A DNA stretch of 64,000 nt, from positions 10,001 through 74,000 of the forward strand of contig QLIY01000139.1 in NCBI GenBank assembly GCA_003260075.1. Reading direction: 5' to 3'. The position numbers were made by a program, and so were the translations under genes. Under the pieces are notes generated by a model. The model was not told where the DNA came from. It saw only the letters and a program-made list of their open reading frames with translations, and ran no database searches. Every line of letters begins with the position of its first letter. The first letter of the stretch is position 1. The stretch is from Phallusia mammillata. Lineage: Eukaryota; Chordata; Ascidiacea; Phlebobranchia; Ascidiidae. Of this stretch, positions 56,081 to 64,000 are shown one piece after another.

Positions 56081-59000
56081 CTAGATCAGTGATGCATCAA
56101 TAAAGTTTTTAATCTCTTCTCCTTGACTGTCCGCCTGTAATACCGCATTTAAGTTTCCTGATTGATGGTTTTGTGCAACTTCAGTGTCACATTTACTGGG
56201 AGTGGCACCAACATACAACTCAGGTGAACCTGGGTCAGAGATATCTGCAAAGCACAATTAAAAGAAAGAATTGAATCCTTGTTTTATGTACAAAAAAACA
56301 GGATGAGTTTTATGACATAAGGAGTATAGGTATTAGACTTGAGAATTCAACTATACACCAAGAGATTTTTTGTAAACGTGATAAAACAAACACATTTGTA
56401 AGGGCCACTAAGACTTGCCTGAAGAGGCTTTCACATCATTTGAGAGGTGGAGGACACTGCTGCACAGGTCCAAGCTTTCACTAGTTTCACCTTCTGAGGG
56501 CAACCTTGAACCATGGTTTAAACATGTTTTTTTACCCTTGTCTGAGGAATACAAATATCATCAGTTGTGACTCTAATAATTGTAAGCAATGGACAAAACC
56601 TTTAGTTCGCTTTTGTGGAAGACTCTTCTTCACAATCTCTTCTAGCTCCTTGTACTGCTTGGCATGTCTCTTAAGGTGTTCCTGAAAATCAAATACCGAC
56701 ACTTCAAGTAATTTTAGATCCTTATCCATTTCTCTTATTAAACACAACTTTCACAAGCTCTTTGCATCACTGTATGTACTGCATAATAGGTCAAACCTTT
56801 TTGTCAAGTCCATTTCCACAATTACTGTTATCATGACCAAGCAAAATTCGCTTTTTGGCATTCCTGGTTGCTCGAGTAGTTTGAAACTTTTTCTCCATTT
56901 CTTCTCTTTCAAGCTCTTGCAAAACTATTGTAAGTCTTCTTGGTTTAACCTTGTCTTGCTCTGCGAAGAACTTAACCAAAAACTCTTTGTGTCTCCTGAA
57001 GGCACATAAAAATATGCAAGGTGACAATTTCTTGAGTATCAAATCATTTTGTAGAGGATTTAGTCATACCGAACAAGTTCTTCTTTATTTCCAGATGTTG
57101 ACAAACCAATTTCCTTCATCTTTTTCTTCAGTTCTTTTAGAGAAATTAGGTTGTATGCAATTTTAGTGATAGCTGGTTTGTTTCTACATAAATTTACACA
57201 AAAAATGTGCAAACTCAATGATTAACAAAATTGACAATTAAACACATCTAACAATGTCACTAGTCACATTTTTTGTCGCTTTGGAGTATTCTGTCTCAGA
57301 GCCTTTTTCTTTTCTTCACGGGCCAAACAGTTGTCAAGGTGAGCATTCATTTTGGGACATAGCACTGGCAATCCACACACAGGGCAATCTGCTTTAACAT
57401 CTAAATAAAAAAAGTATAATCAAGTAAAACAGTTATATTTGCAAAACACACAAACTTTACAACACATTCACAGCATTCATCAGGCTTGAAATGTGACAAA
57501 AACAAACCTTTGTCAGCTTTGGATGTATTTGAGATTACGACAGGTGGATTTTCACATTTTAAACTTTGCTGTGCACATGTTATAGAGGATGTACTCTCTC
57601 CATTACTTTTAGTTGCTACTTCTGAATGAAACATTTCAGTACTTGTCCCAGACACATTGCAAGGCTCCAGAGACAAGCCTTGGGACTGGGTGCAGAACTC
57701 CTGCAGTCCCAAGGAAAATTCTGGAGTGTTTTCTACTACTTCACTATCTAAAAACATAACTGGACTCTTTTTAGAGCAACTTGCTGCTCCGGCTACACAT
57801 GTTTTTGGAGATTTATTCCCTGCATCTGTATTTATAGTAGAAACTTCACATGGTTGTTGTTCAGTTGGCAAGGACAGGTGACTGCCAGTAGAAAGGTCTG
57901 AAAACGTTGGTAATTGACAGAATAAAGGCTGCTAAAACAAACACAAAAAATAATTGTGTTGATAGAAATAGAAAAATACATTAGCAGTAAAATACTCACA
58001 GATGTTTCAGGTTTTGTTGACCCATTATTATCATTGGTTTGTTCTTGTTCCAAACGGTCTCTACAAAGATATTTATTAAATATCAATAATTGAGCAAAGT
58101 TGTCATACTTTTGTAATAGATTTCCCTACTCTGTTTTTTTTTACCTTAATTCATTAAATCGCTGTACAAGTCCATCTATAATTCGGTTAGGGCTTAAACT
58201 TCCTTGAGATGCATCCTGCAATGAACAGTCATGTTTTAAATTTAAATAGAAAATATGGAGTTAGTTATCACTTACAATTCCACAAATTGGGCATTCTTGC
58301 TTGATAGCAAAATAACGACGAATGCAAATGGAACAAACTGCAACAACAAAGGTTTGAATTTGGCTAAAATAGGTAAATACAAATGGTCAAGGGTAGATAC
58401 TTTAACACCAAAAACTAGCGGCACTGGAGTCCGGTTCACTTTAGGTCAAATGACAAATAGTATATGAAAGTTTATAAGTGTTGTTTAAACCACTAGACTG
58501 TAGTGTAGTGGTAGAGACAATGCCTCATGCGCATAATTTTTGGGTTCAAATCCCGTTTATTTTTATTTTTTATTTTTTTTGCAGACTTGTAGAAATGCCT
58601 GCGGTTAGAGCTATTCGGGTCAGGTGAAGGTTTAAAATCATAAATAACTTCAAAAACAAGCTTTTTCAAACATTTGACCTGACGTTACCTTCTTGACCTA
58701 AAGTGAACCTGACTCCAGTGCCGCTAGTTTTTGGTGTTAAAGTATCTACCATGGTCAAGTGCATATACTGGTTTCATCTTAGCTAGGTTTTTTGTAGGAA
58801 TATTTGCCTANAAATCCCGTTTAACTTATTTTTATTTTTTTATTTTTTTTGCAGACTTGTAGAAATGCTTGCGGTTAGAGCTATTCGGGTCAGGTGAAGG
58901 TTTAAAATCATAAATAACTTCAAAAACAAGCATTTTCAAACATTTGACCTGACGTTACCTTCTTGACCTAAAGTAAACCTGACTCCAGTGCCGCTAGTTT

Positions 59001-59396
59001 TTGGTGTTAAAGTATCTACCATGGTCAAGTGCATATACTGGTTTCATCTTAGCTAGGTTTTTTGTAGGAATATTTGCCTATTGAATAGCCTTGTTTTCTT
59101 GAGGGTTTTGTCGAATATTTTACAAACAAAAAGAGTAAGAACAGGAATAAAACTAACTTATCAATGTGCAATAAAAACGGAAAACCTAGAAACTACATTA
59201 TACTTACAATTGTGAGAACAAGAAACAATAATAACTGGAATTTTAAACGGTTCTTTGCAAATTGGACAACATAGAGCTTCCTCAATTAGCTGAAAAATGA
59301 ACAGGTGTAACTGGTAACTATTTTACTGGGTCTTAAATAATCTACTACGTTAAAGTATTCATTTACCTTTACACAAGCCAATGCCTTTTCATTCAT
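56081..59396 (-). CDS. RAD18: E3 ubiquitin-protein ligase RAD18
   Basis: Twelve exons join in phase to 1545 nt, 514 aa (human 495): 59367-59396, 59208-59289, 58276-58337, 58145-58215, 58000-58060, 57508-57931, 57268-57400, 57070-57183, 56797-56995, 56600-56681, 56419-56541, 56081-56244. A C3HC4 RING has C18, C21, C34, H36, C39, C42, C53 and C56. A UBZ4 finger 'CPVCGLPVLCPKMNAHLDNC' is near 249-268, a SAP domain near 290-335, and the basic helical region after 'KPRRLTIVLQELEREEMEKK' corresponds to the RAD6-binding domain. The long exon 6 encodes a Ser/Thr-rich linker. RAD18 with RAD6 monoubiquitinates PCNA at stalled forks for translesion synthesis. Exon 7 has a weak GTGACT donor and exon 11 uses a GC donor (GCAAGT); both keep phase. 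The last exon is duplicated in the assembly. Confidence 0.95.
58384..58760. mobile_element. Inverted-repeat element enclosing a tRNA-like segment
   Basis: Arms of about 57 bp (58392-58448 and 58694-58750) are near-perfect inverse copies carrying 'ccaaaaactagcggcactgg'. Between them lies a plus-strand tRNA-like stretch at 58497-58555. A further inner hairpin is formed by 'gggtcaggtgaagg' and 'cctgacgttacc'. It lies in RAD18 intron 2. The right half is repeated at 58812-59080 after an N. Confidence 0.65.
58497..58555 (+). repeat. tRNA-like (SINE-head-like) sequence
   Basis: An A-box-like 'tagtgtagtggtagaga' at 58501-58517 and a B-box 'gggttcaaatccc' at 58542-58554 are at tRNA spacing. No complete cloverleaf with paired anticodon arm and acceptor stem was found. 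It is taken as tRNA-derived, not a functional tRNA. Confidence 0.55.
58549..59080. repeat. Allelic duplicate joined by N in RAD18 intron 2
   Basis: Sequence 58549-58810 recurs at 58812-59080 with scattered differences, joined through a single N at 58811. Confidence 0.85.
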
Positions 59397-59541
59397 TTTT
59401 ACCGTCTTTCTTATGAGCAAGCAAAACAAACACTGTGTCACTGCTGCAAGTTGTTTGCCGTAGGGGAATTCCCAAACTGAACTATAGAAACCATATGTAA
59501 CAGGAAAATATTTTATTTTTCTTATATATTATAGTAATATC

Positions 59542-60051
59542 CAGGGAGTCGAACCGGAACTGAACCCGAACCCGCGAACCGGTTTGAGCGGTTAATTTCA
59601 TTAAACCCGAACCGAACCCGAACCGCTAATTACGATTTTCTAAAAACCCGAACCGGAGTTGAACCCCATATTTTGTTTGGCGTTGGACCCGAACCGGAAC
59701 CGAACCAGTAAAAAATGCAGTCTGTTTTATATGTTGTGATTTTATTCAAAACTAATACGCGAGATAACACTTATAGGGCGTGTCAAAAATTACAGTGCAC
59801 GGGCAAAATTTTTTTGGAGTTTGATAAGGCCAGGTAGATGATGGGTAGAATTAAATTAAAACGAATAAAAATTTGAACCGGTTTAAAAACCGCAAACCGG
59901 TTCGGACCGGATAATTTGCCCAAACCGGAACAAAACCCGAACCCGAAAATATACATTTTTAAAAACCTGAACCGAACCCGAACCCTTAAAAACAAAACCA
60001 AGTGAACCCGAACCGAACCTGAACCCATATGACAAGCGGTTCGACTTCCTG
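59542..60051. mobile_element. 510-bp hAT-like element with 8-bp TSD
   Basis: Ends are 'cagggagtcgaacc' and 'ggttcgacttcctg'. The octamer 'gtaatatc' is exact at 59534-59541 and 60052-60059. The interior is dominated by repeats of 'aacccgaaccg'. It lies between the RAD18 5' end and the GAD 3' end, so it could affect the RAD18 promoter. Confidence 0.88.
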
Positions 60052-60148
60052 GTAATATCAATGTCTTTTCTCTTTTACCTATTCATCGCATATAGTAAAT
60101 GCAGAATCTTACACGTCAGTTATAACGTGTAGCACATAATTCATGTTT

Positions 60149-60626
60149 TTATTGCTCACAACACGAGTAAAAATGGAACTTTACAATAATTTAAACACTT
60201 CCATGAAAAACAACAAATTTTCAACGATATACTTCTTACAGTAAATAAAATATGATTGACAATGGCAAAGTACTTCACTCGTAAAAATTGTAGGTCAATT
60301 GTACCTTCACGCCGAAAAACAATATAGTTTACACAATGAAGAATAAGCTTACGAAATATACGAAATGGTATAATAATAAAATCTAGATANTTTATTGCTC
60401 ACAACACGAGTAAAAATGGAACTTTACAATAATTTAAACACTTCCATGAAAAACAACAAATTTTCAACGATATACTTCTTACAGTAAATAAAATATGATT
60501 GACAATGGCAAAGTACTTCACTCGTAAACGTCAATTGTACCTTCACGCCGAAAAACAATATAGTTTACACAATGAAGAATAAACTTACGAAATATACGAA
60601 ATGGTATAATAATAAAATCTAGATAG
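60149..60626. repeat. Allelic duplicate of the GAD 3' flank joined by N
   Basis: Sequence 60149-60389 recurs at 60391-60626 across an N at 60390. The copies differ by a few bases and a short indel ('aaaaattgtaggtcaattg' versus 'aaacgtcaattg'). Confidence 0.85.
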
Positions 60627-60634
60627 ATAAACAG

Positions 60635-63600
60635 TTAGAACGACAAATCGGAACCCAAACGTTGTATCTCAGCAACAAGAAAGTCAATATCTTCCCTGGT
60701 TACAGCAGCATTGCTTACAATGTTACGAAAGAAGTTTACTTTGTCATCGAGCGGTTGATAACCGATCATCATTGTTCCGTTTTCCATCATCATAGCTTTG
60801 ATTGCGGGGGCCACCTTTATTACAAATCATGGAGAATTTAACAGTTATGATAGGCAAAATGATCATTATCCCAATTATGCTCGGTTTGTACCCAACACGA
60901 TTCATTTTGACGTATTTTCATGAATCATGAGATATTTGCAGGTGGTATATTTGACAAGAAAGTAGATGTTACGTAAACTGTTCTTGCTCTTTTAAAGTAC
61001 ATTTTATGTAGTATATCAAAAGTTGGCAAGAACTACAAAAAACAGGAATTTGTCTAAATAACAAACTTGCTATGTTTCAACTGAGAGAAGTCTGTTCAGT
61101 ATAAAAACTGAAGTCAAACATCGCCCTCCGAGTACAAATTAAACAAATCTACATAATTGGATACCTTGTTCAACTGACACTTTCTTTCATGTTTGTCGGA
61201 AATCTTTTGAATGCTTTGTGGAACATACCAAAAACACACATTAGTGTACTGAGGCTGAAAAGAAAAAGTTCAGTTTCATAAAACTTCAACACTTCCAGTA
61301 AAGTATTTTGTCTAATATGTACACAACTCACTTCTGCAAACACCAGTTCAAAACCTTTTGTCTTCTTGATTTTTTCAACCAAATATCTAAAACAAAAATC
61401 GGCATCGTTAATTAGATGAGAGTTAACAAGCGTTTGAACAAAAAACTGTGAATAAAATCATACTTGGAAAGTTCTATACATTTGTCCACGTGTTGTTCAA
61501 ATCCTTTGTCGCCCTAAAACATACGCACGTGAAAATAACATTTATACTAACCTCATGTTACCGCTAAGATTGTTTTTCAATGAAGCCAATGTCCAACAGA
61601 AAATGATTGATAAACTGCCTTTATAACAGCCTTGGATTTTGCAAGCAGGTCAGTTTTTTCTTGATAAAAGGCATATATTGGTGCTTACCTTTGCTCTCCA
61701 GGCCAGCCAGAGTTTAAAAACATCAACGTGTCGCCCACATTGAATGGTTTTGTCTCCAGTATCATAACTCATGTCATAATGTTTATCAGTCTGAAACAGG
61801 TAGTCTGCTTTCATTCCATTACACGTTTCCAAAATTCCCTGTAACAAAAAAGGCATGCAACACGTTGCAGAAAACAGAAGAAAACGTTAAAAAAAGTGTT
61901 ACGAGCTTGACAATGTTTGTCGTGATAATAGGTAACAAATTTCCAGTTAAAAGACAACAGCAAACGTTTAAAGGTCTTGTCGAAGCAATATCGAACACGT
62001 TCAATTACGATTGGTTTGTTTTTTAAGTTTTGCAGAAGATCTCATTTTTGTTGTTGTTCGTGACTACCTCGTGCTTGGTGAGAAGCGCTGAACATTGAAG
62101 TACAATTCCCATCATTTTATGTGGGTTCCATGTGACGGAGTCTGCCAATTCTATCCCTTCGACGAGGTGGCGATGTTTGCGTGACAAGAGAACTCCTCCA
62201 CCCCAGGCCGCCTGGTCGAAGCAATTCACAGACGTAAAGCCTAAGTATTACCAAAAACTTCGAATGCAAGAAGGTTCAAAATCGAATGCAAGAAGGTCCG
62301 TATTTAAGCTTAAACGACGTAATGGCACACCCAGTGGATTCAAAGTCTTAAACCAGGGGTGGGGAACCTACTTAGCACTGCGGGCCGCATGAATTGCACA
62401 ACATTTTCGGTCGGGCCAAACATTTTGTTAAATTCCGTGTTATAATATTATAATACAGGTTTATCANGCCTGGTCGAAGCAATTCACAGACGTAAAGCCT
62501 AAGTATTACTAAAAACTTCGAATGCAAGAAGGTCCAAACTACATGCAAGAAGGTCCAAAATCGAATGCAAGAAAGTCCGTATTTAAGCTTAAACGACGTA
62601 ATGGCACAGCCAGTGGATTCAAAGTCTTAAACCATCAGGAACCAAGGAAACTTTGTTCTTTCTCTCAACGACATGAAATAGCCCCCACCTCAAGGCGTTT
62701 CGGAGTTATTAAATTTAATTTTTACGATCCACCAGGAATGTTTGCAGGCCGAAATTTGCTTAAAAATTTAGTGATGTAAAAGGATGCACATGTGTCCTAT
62801 AGCGTTGTGTGGTCATGATTTTGTATTGGCTACTATTTTCATTTTCAGTGGTATTGCGTTGCTATACTGATTCTGTTACTTTTACCAAAAGTTTAACTTA
62901 ACTAATGAAATATATTTAAGAAGCATGAATCTTACGTCCACATGGAGCCAGATGTCATATTTCCGGCATATCTCTGCGATTTCAAGAATAGGATCAAACG
63001 CTCCTAAAACTGTGGTACCAGCAGTGGCTGTGACGTAAAACGGTACTTTCCCTTTGAACTTGGCCTGCAAAATCTTCAACTCAAGGTCTTCTGGTAGCAT
63101 ACGCCCCCTGAACATGTAATATGCATGTTAAATAATCTTACACGCTATGTTGGAAATACAAAATTGTATACCGTTCATCAGTTTTGACATCAATACAGTT
63201 GTTTGTACCAATTCCCATGACAGCCGCAGGTCTTCTGTTTGAGTAGTGAGCCTGTATTGAAATTCAAACAGTGGGTTAAAATGTCATGCAACCTTAAAAG
63301 GTTTTGCATCAGTTATTTAAACTTACATGTCTGGATTGAAACATAATCAGCTCTGGTCCGTTGCGCATACCCGTTTCCCTTACATTCGGTAAAATTCTTT
63401 GCCGGGCCAGCATTGCCGCATACAGGTTGTTAATAGTCCCGCCTGTATAGTAAATCCACAGGTAAACAAACATTTTAAAAGATGCCACTTTGTTTATTAG
63501 CTTTATTGAAAGTAATTTGATAAAGAAACAAACCTGGTGAAAAAATTCCGTCTCCTGTATTCCAACCTACAACTTCTCTCATTTTTCGCAAAACCACATC

Positions 63601-63640
63601 TTCCATTAGCACAAACACTGGAGCTATTTCGAATGTAAAC
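60635..63640 (-). CDS. GAD: Glutamate decarboxylase, 3' ten exons (5' end beyond window)
   Basis: Exons 63534-63640, 63327-63442, 63172-63251, 62936-63107, 62068-62211, 61689-61838, 61464-61513, 61332-61386, 61165-61254 and 60635-60814 join in phase (1144 nt, about 381 aa) to a TAA at 60635-60637. The PLP-binding lysine is in '[18 protein letters not shown]' (codon 62116-62118). The preceding '[16 protein letters not shown]' carries the cofactor-binding aspartate. '[20 protein letters not shown]' and '[14 protein letters not shown]' are typical of animal GAD65/67, and NPHKMMG argues against CSAD or GADL1. The enzyme makes GABA from glutamate. Upstream exons with the start codon lie to the right of 64000. 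Intron sequence after exon 62068-62211 contains a transposon-bearing and an empty allele copy. Confidence 0.95.
62210..62640. repeat. Two allele copies differing by a transposon insertion
   Basis: The block beginning 'gcctggtcgaagcaattcac' at 62209 recurs at 62468, after an N at 62467. In the first copy 'gtcttaaac' is followed by a hAT-like terminus. In the second it runs on into unrelated intron sequence. The copies also differ by a short internal repeat and several substitutions. Confidence 0.85.
62354..62466. mobile_element. hAT-like element, left end, cut by an N
   Basis: It begins 'caggggtggggaacc', then 'ctgcgggccgcatgaattgc', a typical left end of this type. The right part is missing because the contig ends at the N. 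Compare the paired empty site near 62634. Confidence 0.7.
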
Positions 63641-64000
63641 CTGCAGAGATTGATAAAAATACTTTGAACATAATTGCCACCTAACTCGAAACCCCACTGA
63701 GGTTTAAAATTTAAGAATAAAACAACAGCTACAAATAAGGATGCGTAATCGTGAAGCGCTCGTGTAATCGGATGATCGGACGTAATATTTGAAAACTGTC
63801 AATAAATGTTTACCTTTGTGGCTTTTGTTTGTGACATACTTATATCATTTTGGCAAAAATAGTTTTTGTTCGATATTTAAACTATGTTTTATTGTATTTT
63901 GCGCAAAATCCGTCAACATTATGCGTCCAAATCACACTTATTTACAAATTATGCGCTTCTCTCATACGTTTTAAGGCAGGCATTTCTAAAATCTAAAGCA

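Overview
The window is an AT-rich animal nuclear sequence. It holds intron-rich genes with GT-AG junctions, metazoan protein families and many small non-autonomous DNA transposons. The gene set (TNF ligand, GCK-III kinase, glutamate decarboxylase, DCST1, TMEM11, RAD18), small introns and very high allelic diversity fit an invertebrate chordate, most likely an ascidian tunicate. That placement is inference and no single marker proves it.

Layout. 1-4380: a 196-bp satellite array with a duplicated non-satellite block. 4381-11298: gene-free, with one tRNA-derived SINE and several hAT-like elements. 11299-14205 (+): WDR74 and GOLT1, closely spaced. 17473-26505 (-): a complete 10-exon GCK-III kinase (STK24/25/26). 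27551-28986: three hAT-like elements. 30270-36245 (-): a 7-exon TNF-superfamily ligand. 36246-41339: no gene seen. 41340-43530 (+): an unrecognised 115-aa membrane protein. 44346-51289 (-): a complete 14-exon DCST1-like gene. 51859-53235 (-): single-exon ANKRD53-like gene. 53852-54769 (+): TMEM11, divergent from ANKRD53. 56081-59396 (-): a complete 12-exon RAD18. 60635 to beyond the right edge (-): the 3' ten exons of a glutamate decarboxylase.

Exons were joined by hand from splice sites and reading phase. Every multi-exon model keeps phase throughout, and total lengths match the families (138, 422, 348, 115, 694, 197 and 514 aa). The genes do not form one pathway.

Assembly caution. About 37 runs of G (roughly 10 to 92 long) and several single N's punctuate the window. 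Most short runs and N's sit between two near-identical copies of the same sequence. These look like unmerged allelic contig ends joined through poly-G, not real tandem duplications. They create false extra exons in GOLT1, STK24/25/26, DCST1 and RAD18, and false poly-Gly/poly-Pro reading frames. No new enzymatic or defence system was found. The most interesting biology is the DCST1 locus, the collagen-less TNF ligand, the well-bounded hAT-like elements with 8-bp target duplications, and allele pairs that capture a transposon insertion next to its empty site.
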